This document shows positions 1-6,003 of a stretch of DNA of 9,675 nucleotides, piece after piece. The position numbers and the translations under genes were made by a program. Positions within the stretch are counted from its first letter, which is position 1, and each line of letters opens with the position of its first letter. The DNA is taken from contig JAPJMP010000226.1 of assembly GCA_026461645.1 (NCBI GenBank), positions 1-9,675 on the forward strand. The letters are read 5' to 3'. The notes below the pieces were generated by a model. It had not been told where the DNA came from and did not search any database. It saw only the letters and a program-made list of their open reading frames with translations. The DNA comes from Burkholderiales bacterium (lineage in GTDB: Bacteria; Pseudomonadota; Gammaproteobacteria; Burkholderiales; UBA11063).

Positions 1-369
1 ATTAACCTCAACAATATGTTTTTCAGTGATGGCTTTTTTAATTTCGGCGTCAGTAAAATTTAACAACAATTCACCAAAGCGCTGCAATGCTTTTAATTCG
101 TTATTGCTTATATTATCCTTTTCGTTTTTAGCAAAACCGAATATGAAGAACCATCTATCTTTTAATTTTGTTGCAATAATGGTTCTATATCCAGAGCTTT
201 TACCTGCTCCGTGCCGCGCAATTCTTTTTTTATAAAGATTGCCGCCAAGTTCCGCATCAAATAAACCATCTTGCATTTCATGTATAGCTTGTATCAACGA
301 ACTATCTTCAAATTCGCTGGATTTACTTTGCCATTTATTAAAGTGTTTAGTTTTATATATTTTTAACAA
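1..369 (-). CDS. RelE/HigB-like toxin of a type II toxin-antitoxin module (3' end outside window)
   Basis: 123 codons are visible and the frame is still open at the left edge. The protein carries the pattern of the RelE-superfamily toxin group typified by COG4737: KTKHFNKW near the N-terminus, then GLFDAELGGNLYKKRIA, HGAGKSSGYRTIIA and WFFIFGFAKNEKDNIS, with a basic core. Family members are ribosome-dependent mRNA interferases or are presumed to be, and they are usually followed by a helix-turn-helix antitoxin gene, which would lie beyond position 1. The start is TTG at 369-367: an in-frame TAG lies two codons upstream, and AGGTGG (378-383) sits 8 bases away. At 123 residues it is already about full family length, so little is missing. 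It is separated from the secretion operon by its own promoter. Toxin family is confident; the exact subfamily and activity are inferred. Confidence 0.85.
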   Translation of the reverse strand, partial: MLKIYKTKHFNKWQSKSSEFEDSSLIQAIHEMQDGLFDAELGGNLYKKRIARHGAGKSSGYRTIIATKLKDRWFFIFGFAKNEKDNISNNELKALQRFGELLLNFTDAEIKKAITEKHIVEVN

Positions 370-375
370 TTTCTA

Positions 376-390
376 TACCACCTAGTACCA
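376..390 (-). repeat. TGGTA direct repeat downstream of the toxin -10 box (possible operator)
   Basis: TGGTA occurs at 390-386 and again at 380-376, ten bases (about one helical turn) apart, spanning the predicted transcription start. Toxin-antitoxin promoters are typically autorepressed by the antitoxin or the complex, so this is a plausible operator. Five-base repeats arise often by chance, and the second copy overlaps the Shine-Dalgarno sequence, so support is weak. Confidence 0.25.
378..383 (-). promoter_or_regulatory. Shine-Dalgarno AGGTGG that fixes the TTG start of the toxin
   Basis: AGGTGG on the minus strand ends 8 bases before TTG (369-367). No ATG or GTG occurs in frame between the upstream TAG and the conserved N-terminus of the toxin, so this site decides the start codon. 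A rare TTG start would keep toxin translation low. Confidence 0.65.
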
Positions 391-391
391 T

Positions 392-420
392 ATTATATCA
401 CCTTCAGATTATGTATGCAA
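392..420 (-). promoter_or_regulatory. Sigma70-type promoter of the toxin gene
   Basis: On the minus strand TTGCAT (420-415) is followed after exactly 17 bases by a perfect TATAAT (397-392). The -35 box begins at the base directly after the trbL stop codon. Transcription would start near 385, giving a leader of about 16 bases before the TTG start. The toxin module can therefore be transcribed independently of the T4SS operon, although read-through from the operon is also possible because no terminator lies between them. Confidence 0.7.
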
Positions 421-1905
421 TTATTCTTTATGTGGATTAATATTGAGTTCAGCCCCACCAGAATGTCCACTTCCTGACATCCTTCCAGCCTCTTCAGCAG
501 CTTTGCCTAAATGTTTACCTGCTTCAATAAATTTGGCTGATGTAGGTTTTGGTGTAGTATTTACTGTTCCTGAACCGCCAGTTATACCATTGCTATCATT
601 TGACATTGAGTTACCATTACTTGAATGTCTTTGGTCAGTTGAATAATCCAAGCCGGATGAATTAGTTTTTGCCACGGAGAGTGCATCTAATTTCTCAGAT
701 TTTGTAGTTGAAGCCGCGCTATTTCCTATATCAGGTACTTTATTCCCAATATTTTGACTCATAGAAGCTACTTTACCACCTGCTTCACCGGCAGCTTTAG
801 CCGCTGTAGATGCAGTAGTGGTTGCCATTTTAGATACTCCACTATCAGCAAGTGAAGCACCTCCGATACCAAGTGCTAATGCACTTTGGGCGAGTGCCGA
901 TGTTTTATTGTTACCACCACCAAATGACTTGATCATATTAGCACCGGACATAACCATTGCAGCACCATGCATCAAATCACCTAATCCACCACTAACCTGC
1001 CCACTGAGCATAGCACCAGCCATTGCAGGAACCTTTAATACAATAAAAGCATTGATAATCATACAAATTAAAGTATTAAAAAATACACCGATTAAAGTTA
1101 CATAGTCAGATCCAGATGATGCGCTAACGATATAAGCAAATAGTGTATTTAGCTGAGTTTTCATTAACCCAAGAATTAAACACATCACAAAAAATCTTAT
1201 AGCAATACCGCTAACATAACTTAAATATTTTTGCCAAAAACTTTGTGTCCAACTTGAACCAGCAAAACCACATAATATGAAGCCACCAAATAATACTATA
1301 TATGATTCTAGTGCCAGCATTACTAAGGCTAAAGCCATTATAATAGCAATAAGAGTAATTAATAAAGCCATTATTATCATTGGTACTGCATATATTATTG
1401 CATTTACTACACTTGCCCATCCAGCATTTGCACCTAAAAAGGCAAATAAGCTATTCCATGAACAAAGACCAATATTAATTATTCCAGAAGGTGATAATGT
1501 CCCAAAAGGATTACCAGATGTTGGATTAACACTAAAGCCACCAGCTTGTGCACCTAGATTAGTTAAATATTGAATAATTCCCAAATAGAAATCTGGGTTT
1601 ACAAAACACTGGGCAAAGAAATATGCAGTAAATATCCGGATTACAAAGAATACATAAAGCTTCTGTAAATCATTAGTTAATATCTTCTTAAATGTTAACT
1701 GCCATAAAAATTCACAAGTAAACCAAAACCAAAATAGTTTAGTAGCAATTGGGGCTAAAACACCAGTCCAGGACTGTGATGCATTGTAATAATTTTGCAA
1801 GAATATATCTAACAATCCGCCAGTTGCCGACATTGAACACATTGCTGGTATTGCATAAGTAGCATGTGATAATAATAATATACATACTAAAACATACTTC
1901 CTCAT
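421..1905 (-). CDS. trbL: TrbL/VirB6-like polytopic inner-membrane T4SS protein
   Basis: 494 residues. TrbL/VirB6 proteins form part of the inner-membrane substrate channel. Residues 1-18 form a signal peptide ending SHATYA. Hydrophobic segments follow at about 53-70, 84-101, 166-215 (long enough for two spans), 233-257 and 268-290. The stretch WTQSFWQKYLSYVSGIAIRF (219-238) and the segment KVPAMAGAMLSGQVSGG (291-307) at the end of the membrane domain are typical of TrbL. The last roughly 190 residues are a hydrophilic, low-complexity tail rich in Ala, Gly, Ser, Thr and Asn, as in other TrbL proteins. Length agrees with the family. The ATG lies 2 bases after the trbJ stop, and its AGGT Shine-Dalgarno (1917-1914) lies inside the last trbJ codons, so translation is probably coupled. 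It is the last gene of the operon. Confidence 0.88.
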   Translation of the reverse strand: MRKYVLVCILLLSHATYAIPAMCSMSATGGLLDIFLQNYYNASQSWTGVLAPIATKLFWFWFTCEFLWQLTFKKILTNDLQKLYVFFVIRIFTAYFFAQCFVNPDFYLGIIQYLTNLGAQAGGFSVNPTSGNPFGTLSPSGIINIGLCSWNSLFAFLGANAGWASVVNAIIYAVPMIIMALLITLIAIIMALALVMLALESYIVLFGGFILCGFAGSSWTQSFWQKYLSYVSGIAIRFFVMCLILGLMKTQLNTLFAYIVSASSGSDYVTLIGVFFNTLICMIINAFIVLKVPAMAGAMLSGQVSGGLGDLMHGAAMVMSGANMIKSFGGGNNKTSALAQSALALGIGGASLADSGVSKMATTTASTAAKAAGEAGGKVASMSQNIGNKVPDIGNSAASTTKSEKLDALSVAKTNSSGLDYSTDQRHSSNGNSMSNDSNGITGGSGTVNTTPKPTSAKFIEAGKHLGKAAEEAGRMSGSGHSGGAELNINPHKE

Positions 1906-1907
1906 TA

Positions 1908-2468
1908 TTAGTTACCTAAATTCATTTGTGACATTTGGGTAGCTTCCTGTGTATCATATTTCTCTTGAGCTAACTGCTTTTGTATTGCTTGAGCCTGCAT
2001 AGCTTGCATTTGTGCCAAAGTACTACTAACTGAGGTTAGAGTTGTTGCAGAACTTTGTATCAAACTTAGGGAAGCTGCTTGTGGATTGACTCCATTTAAA
2101 GCACCTATGATACCTTGCAAGTTATTAAATGATTGCTGCGCTGAGCTCATATTACTCATCGCATTAGAGAATTGAGTACATAAATCACCATTAACATTAT
2201 TTAGATATGCCTGTAACTGAGCTTTGTCAGATTGATTACATAGATTACACAGCCCAGAACCTGCAATTTGTAGTTGTTGCAAGGCTTGTAATCCCTGTAT
2301 TTGGGTAGCAACAGTTTGTGCTTGTTCAATTTGATTTAGATAAGTGCCAGCATTTGCTGCAGCACTTGCTGCAGCAGATAAAGCATTTGGGTCAAGAGAT
2401 GTAGTTATTGGTACTATTGCATAGCTTGATATTGATATGCTAGTTAATACAATTAATAGTTTATTCAT
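1908..2468 (-). CDS. trbJ: TrbJ/VirB5-like periplasmic or pilus-associated T4SS protein
   Basis: 186 residues. A signal peptide covers about residues 1-17 (MNKLLIVLTSISISSYA). The mature protein is almost all predicted helix and rich in Gln, Ala, Ser and Asn, with coiled-coil-like stretches at about 43-70 and 145-182, as in TrbJ/VirB5. Those proteins are exported and sit at the pilus tip or help pilus assembly and mating contact. Position directly upstream of trbL matches the RP4 order apart from the absence of trbK. It is shorter than common TrbJ proteins (roughly 230-260). Three cysteines (74, 77, 97) include a CNLC pair that could form a disulfide. A good Shine-Dalgarno (AAAGGT, 7 bases) supports the ATG. 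The assignment rests on composition and position more than on conserved motifs. Confidence 0.72.
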   Translation of the reverse strand: MNKLLIVLTSISISSYAIVPITTSLDPNALSAAASAAANAGTYLNQIEQAQTVATQIQGLQALQQLQIAGSGLCNLCNQSDKAQLQAYLNNVNGDLCTQFSNAMSNMSSAQQSFNNLQGIIGALNGVNPQAASLSLIQSSATTLTSVSSTLAQMQAMQAQAIQKQLAQEKYDTQEATQMSQMNLGN

Positions 2469-2494
2469 TTTATTTACCTTTATAATATGTGAGG

Positions 2495-2842
2495 TTAAAT
2501 TGTTGGGCAGTAATATGGTGTCTGAGTAACTGAATTAAATACCATGTGAGTAACTTCATACCTACATATATCAAAAGGGCTCCATGAATATGGTGATGGA
2601 TCTGAAGCTGGTAATATTGGAAATGGTGCATTAACCAGACTTAGTGTTGAAAGGTAGGTTACATATAAAGTAGTGCAATATGCCAACACATTAGGATCAG
2701 CCGGAGGTATGGCAATACATGAATTATAAATATTAACTCCTTGTACATAAGCTGAATCAACCAAGACTTCATCAGTTGGTGTAGCCGTGGCATGATTGGT
2801 CATAATTAAAGTAATAAGCAATAGTTTTACTAAAGCATCCAT
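2495..2842 (-). CDS. Unrecognised secreted protein with four cysteines, within the T4SS operon
   Basis: 115 residues, family not recognised. Residues 1-20 look like a Sec signal peptide ending in ATA, with no lipobox cysteine, so the product is probably a soluble periplasmic or exported protein of about 95 residues. It contains four cysteines (42, 56, 93, 112), enough for two disulfides, many Pro and Tyr residues, and the segment DPSPYSWSPFDICRYE (81-96). Translation is well supported: AGGAG (2855-2851) lies 8 bases before the ATG, among the best Shine-Dalgarno sites in the operon. It sits 20 bases after trbI and 26 bases before trbJ, so it is co-transcribed. The position suggests a T4SS accessory role (core or pilus assembly, or entry exclusion), but nothing in the sequence shows which. 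RP4 has no gene between trbI and trbJ. Confidence 0.75.
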   Translation of the reverse strand: MDALVKLLLITLIMTNHATATPTDEVLVDSAYVQGVNIYNSCIAIPPADPNVLAYCTTLYVTYLSTLSLVNAPFPILPASDPSPYSWSPFDICRYEVTHMVFNSVTQTPYYCPTI

Positions 2843-2862
2843 TGGTTTAACTCCTATTAATT

Positions 2863-4029
2863 CTATTTATATGGTTTTAAGGCAACATCTGCTGTTAACA
2901 TTACGGTAAACATATAGCCTTGCCTGATTGTTAATGTGGGTGCAACATTTAAACCTTTTTGAGTTATCATCATTGCTGTTTGACCTAGCTGTTGCCCTAA
3001 GCTTCCAGCTATAGTTTGGCCAACAGTTGGATTAGTTGATACCCCAATACCACCTATTTGTACGTTGGGATTAGTATTATTTTGCGAATACTGCATTCCA
3101 GCAGTAATTATGCCTATTACAAAACTGGAACCAAAGATTGACCAGTAATGATTATCAACCTGGTCATAAAATCCGCTAAATCCAGATACATCACTTCCAG
3201 GTATTCCCCTTAAATCAATTGAATAACCATTAGGGTAGATAATTCTTGTCCAGGCTACCCCAAGACGTTGTTGACCATAGGCAATTTGATTAGAGAATGA
3301 ACCAATTAATTTAGACCCTTGAGGAATTAATAAATATCTACTGCTAATTGAATCATAAACATTTTCACGAACCTGGGCAATTACTTGACCAGAAATATCT
3401 GAATTAATTCCGCTAATCATTACACATGGGATGATTGAACCAGCCTGAATCAAGTATGGGCTCTTAGGCTTAACTAATTCTGAGTCTAGATATGTTGATG
3501 TTGCTCCACCATTGGAGCTAACTGGGATACTTGCATTAGTTTTCTGTGACGTAGATTTACCTTTTAACTGAATACTTGCTGATGAAGCATTGCTTTTAAT
3601 GGCGTTACTAGTCATCGAAGATTTGGAACCAGGAGCTGCAAACTGCGCCTGAAGCTTCTTCATTTTTGCTTGTTCTTCAATTTGCTTAGCCTGCTTATCA
3701 TATTCAGTTTCAATCATCTTCTGCTGTGGCAAAAATACACTATTGGAAGTTATAGGAAGAATAGTTTTATCTATTTTAGCTACTGGCATTGAAGCTATTG
3801 GCTTTGAATTTGTTATATCAATAATTGAAGATTGGTTAGCTGCATCATCATTAATCTCAATCTTTTGGGGCTCTTCAGTAGATGCATTATTACCGCGAAT
3901 AGTATTGTTAGTAGTAACATACGTTATAAACCCAGCAATAATAATCGCCACAATACCCAGTGCAATTACTACTGCACGCTTATTAAAGCCATTAGGTAAT
4001 ACTTTATTCTTTAGATTAAATTTCATCAT
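2863..4029 (-). CDS. trbI: TrbI/VirB10-like T4SS core protein spanning the envelope
   Basis: 388 residues. VirB10-family proteins are anchored in the inner membrane and cross the periplasm to the outer-membrane core. Visible parts: a short basic cytoplasmic N-terminus, one membrane helix at about 18-38, a hydrophilic linker with a Gln/Lys-rich coiled-coil-like stretch at about 103-130, and the C-terminal beta-rich domain from about 190. In that domain SPYLIQAGSIIPCVMISGIN (190-209), SGQVIAQVRENVYD (213-226), YLLIPQGSKLIGSF (232-245) and RLGVAWTRIIYPNG (255-268) are hallmark segments. The hydrophobic helix at about 296-313 matches the outer-membrane-inserting antenna, and the end RQGYMFTVMLTADVAL is typical. 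Two adjacent ATG codons (4029 and 4026) are possible; AGGG lies 4 and 7 bases upstream respectively, so 4026 is equally plausible. The stop is TAG. The gap after trbG is 13 bases. Confidence 0.93.
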   Translation of the reverse strand: MMKFNLKNKVLPNGFNKRAVVIALGIVAIIIAGFITYVTTNNTIRGNNASTEEPQKIEINDDAANQSSIIDITNSKPIASMPVAKIDKTILPITSNSVFLPQQKMIETEYDKQAKQIEEQAKMKKLQAQFAAPGSKSSMTSNAIKSNASSASIQLKGKSTSQKTNASIPVSSNGGATSTYLDSELVKPKSPYLIQAGSIIPCVMISGINSDISGQVIAQVRENVYDSISSRYLLIPQGSKLIGSFSNQIAYGQQRLGVAWTRIIYPNGYSIDLRGIPGSDVSGFSGFYDQVDNHYWSIFGSSFVIGIITAGMQYSQNNTNPNVQIGGIGVSTNPTVGQTIAGSLGQQLGQTAMMITQKGLNVAPTLTIRQGYMFTVMLTADVALKPYK

Positions 4030-4042
4030 TCATCCCTAGCAC

Positions 4043-5320
4043 TTATTTCTTAGAAATAGTAATTTTTTGCTGATTACTATCCAAACCAAGAACCAATACA
4101 CCTTTATTGAATAATTTATTTACAATATAAAATGGCTTTTTATAACTAAAATTTACTAACTCTAACGTTTCACCATCGGCTCCCAGAACATAGAATGCAG
4201 GTAATTCATTGGTTCTTACACTATCAGACATTTGAATATAAACATGTGTACCATCATCAAATACCTGAACCGGATTAAAAGCTGCATCAGTATCACCTGA
4301 TACTTTGTAATTAAAATGCATATTGCGCGGATCAATATTTGGGAAGGCTCCATCAGTTAAGATTTCATCATCTTTGGCTTTAGCTTCTGCCCTTTTATCA
4401 TCAAACTGTTGAATCTGTTCACTAGGGTAATAAAAGCCTACTCTAGATAAATTAGCACTATCGGATGAGACTAACTTGATATAGTAAGTGCGTTTATCTG
4501 TCGTTACCAATAAGGTGGTATTTAAACCTGGGTAAGTAGGTTTTAAGACTACATGTGGTATTGGTTTGCTGTCACTGCCTGAATAAACAACAGGGATTGC
4601 ACCATCGCCCTCATTCCAGCGTACACTATCTCCAATCATGAGTCCTTTAACAGTTTCACCAGCTTGTAATTGAATGTCACATAATTGTAATGGTTGACAG
4701 GTAATTTTAGGCTCATACTGGCCATAAGGAAATAGCACAATTCCATCTTTAGATAGCACTGGGCTTGGCGTACCTCCATCTTGCCATATCTGGGATTGTT
4801 TTAATGCATCATTAGCAACGGTAATAGTTGAATCATAAGTTAAACGTAGAGAATTTTGTTTTTCAAAGTAGGTTAGTTTGACTCTGCCATTAGTTGCTTT
4901 ATCAATATATTCTGCAATAGCGGTTATATTAGTATTATTTAGTTCAATGCTAATATTCTGGAACCAGACTTTACCTATGCTTTTATATATATTAATGCTT
5001 GGGTCATAGTCCACAAAGGCATTAACTACACCAGCGACATCACCACTATAACTAAAGTTAAATGTGCTACTGACCAGAAATTTCTTGGCGTGTTTTCCTT
5101 TACCATGATAACGACTTTTTACATTAGTTATTGAATCTTTATTATCATTTAGCAGATTAATTTCAGTTGGCGTAATGACATCATCTTCAATAATCGGCTG
5201 TGTTTGAATTTCAGTGGTTTTAATAATCGGTGCCGGTAATGGCAACTTATTCTGAGCACAACCAAAGAGAATTGTTAAGGAAACCACGAATGTAAATAAA
5301 TTTTTTTGCATAGTTTTCAT
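4043..5320 (-). CDS. trbG: TrbG/VirB9-like outer-membrane core protein, a lipoprotein with an extra N-terminal N0-like domain
   Basis: 425 residues, against about 290-300 for typical TrbG/VirB9. The C-terminal part is classic TrbG: LFPYGQYEPKITC (196-208), DIQLQAGETVKGLMIGDSVR (215-234), VVLKPTYPGLNTTLLVTTDK (257-276), the RTYYIKLVS segment, and a second lobe with FNPVQVFDDGTHVYIQM (348-364). It pairs with TrbI in the outer-membrane core. N-terminally, residues 1-20 are a signal sequence followed by LFGC (18-21), a lipobox that would make Cys21 the lipidated first residue. After a Pro/Thr-rich linker, about residues 81-163 form a separate domain (VNAFVDYDPSINIY; ISIELNNTNITAIAEYIDKA; VKLTYFEKQNSLRLTYD) resembling the N0/STN-like fold of DotD and some VirB7 proteins. 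That fold call is inferred by pattern. The ATG is 2 bases after the trbF stop, with AGGT 8 bases upstream. Confidence 0.9.
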   Translation of the reverse strand: MKTMQKNLFTFVVSLTILFGCAQNKLPLPAPIIKTTEIQTQPIIEDDVITPTEINLLNDNKDSITNVKSRYHGKGKHAKKFLVSSTFNFSYSGDVAGVVNAFVDYDPSINIYKSIGKVWFQNISIELNNTNITAIAEYIDKATNGRVKLTYFEKQNSLRLTYDSTITVANDALKQSQIWQDGGTPSPVLSKDGIVLFPYGQYEPKITCQPLQLCDIQLQAGETVKGLMIGDSVRWNEGDGAIPVVYSGSDSKPIPHVVLKPTYPGLNTTLLVTTDKRTYYIKLVSSDSANLSRVGFYYPSEQIQQFDDKRAEAKAKDDEILTDGAFPNIDPRNMHFNYKVSGDTDAAFNPVQVFDDGTHVYIQMSDSVRTNELPAFYVLGADGETLELVNFSYKKPFYIVNKLFNKGVLVLGLDSNQQKITISKK

Positions 5321-5322
5321 AT

Positions 5323-6003
5323 TTAGCTACCTATTATTTTATTAATGTTTATATCTGTTACAACAAGACCAATTGGGTTATAGATCAAGGCTGAGGAGTT
5401 TTTAAATTCTTTAGATAACTCAATTGTAAGGGTGGCCTTATATTCTCCAAGGCTATTACCATTAGCTCCTGCTTCTGTCCAATCTAATTCCCATGTGTTT
5501 TTAGTAATAGGAATTATGGATTTTAAAGTTATGAATACTTCACCGTTACCAACTCTTAAATAGGACTCTTTAAGCATTTTCGCCAGCACATTATGAAATA
5601 ACTGCTGCGTTGACATCATCTGCACTCTTGTGACATAACGCTTCTTTATTTCAACTGAAGCTGGGACTTCGCGTAACGCAATTAAAAATAAACCTATTTG
5701 GTTAGCTACCATTTGTTTATTAACATGCATTTCCTGACTTGCAATACCCATAGCAGTCAAACCACCAGAACCATCTTCTTTAAAGATAAATGGCACTATA
5801 TCAGGCAAATTCGCTGCGTAAATACACCCAATAACTGCAATTATAGTTATCAAGTTACTAAACCAGGCAATGAATTTCCATGAAGCGGTATTAGCCCGCT
5901 CAGCATCCAATCTATCGGTAAATCCTTTACGGTTATTAAAGTATGGATTCTCTATTTCATTGTTATTCTCTGAATTTATACTTGCAGGCTTATTATTAGG
6001 CAT
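5323..6003 (-). CDS. trbF: TrbF/VirB8-like inner-membrane assembly factor
   Basis: 226 residues from the chosen start. VirB8/TrbF proteins are bitopic inner-membrane proteins whose periplasmic NTF2-like domain nucleates T4SS assembly. The sequence shows a cytoplasmic N-terminus with NPYFNNRKGFTDRL (the family's NPYL..R..W..R region), one membrane helix at about 42-64, and a periplasmic domain. That domain includes an IGLFLIALREVPASVEIKKR segment (about 103-122), WELDWTEAG and a strand-rich end finishing NPIGLVVTDININKIIGS. An upstream in-frame ATG at 6018 has no ribosome binding site. The ATG at 6003 has GGAGG 8 bases before it and is preferred. The gene overlaps the end of trbE by 8 bases (ATGCCTAA), so translation is probably coupled. 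Confidence 0.9.
   Translation of the reverse strand: MPNNKPASINSENNNEIENPYFNNRKGFTDRLDAERANTASWKFIAWFSNLITIIAVIGCIYAANLPDIVPFIFKEDGSGGLTAMGIASQEMHVNKQMVANQIGLFLIALREVPASVEIKKRYVTRVQMMSTQQLFHNVLAKMLKESYLRVGNGEVFITLKSIIPITKNTWELDWTEAGANGNSLGEYKATLTIELSKEFKNSSALIYNPIGLVVTDININKIIGS

Noticed and set aside
356..391. A 12-codon reading frame starting with ATG at 391, with GAAGGTGA upstream, as a leader peptide ahead of the toxin.
   Set aside because: The predicted transcription start near 385 lies downstream of this ATG, and the ATG immediately follows the -10 box. The frame would only be made by read-through from trbL.
370..420. A Rho-independent terminator between trbL and the toxin gene.
   Set aside because: No GC-rich stem followed by a T run is present; the space is filled by the promoter and ribosome binding site.
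2495..2842. The small gene between trbI and trbJ as a TrbK-type entry-exclusion lipoprotein or a VirB7-like lipoprotein.
   Set aside because: No cysteine lies near the signal-peptide cleavage region; the first is residue 42. The position also differs from trbK, which lies between trbJ and trbL in RP4.
2495..2842. Resemblance of the same protein (around AYVQGVNIYNSC) to Rap1a/Tai-type immunity proteins.
   Set aside because: Only a few residues agree and the later motif of that family is not clear. There is no effector gene next to it. Kept as unrecognised.
26..4039. Several plus-strand open frames of 60-100 codons opposite the toxin, trbL and trbI.
   Set aside because: They lie antisense to genes with strong family support, lack Shine-Dalgarno sites, and their translations show no recognisable motifs.
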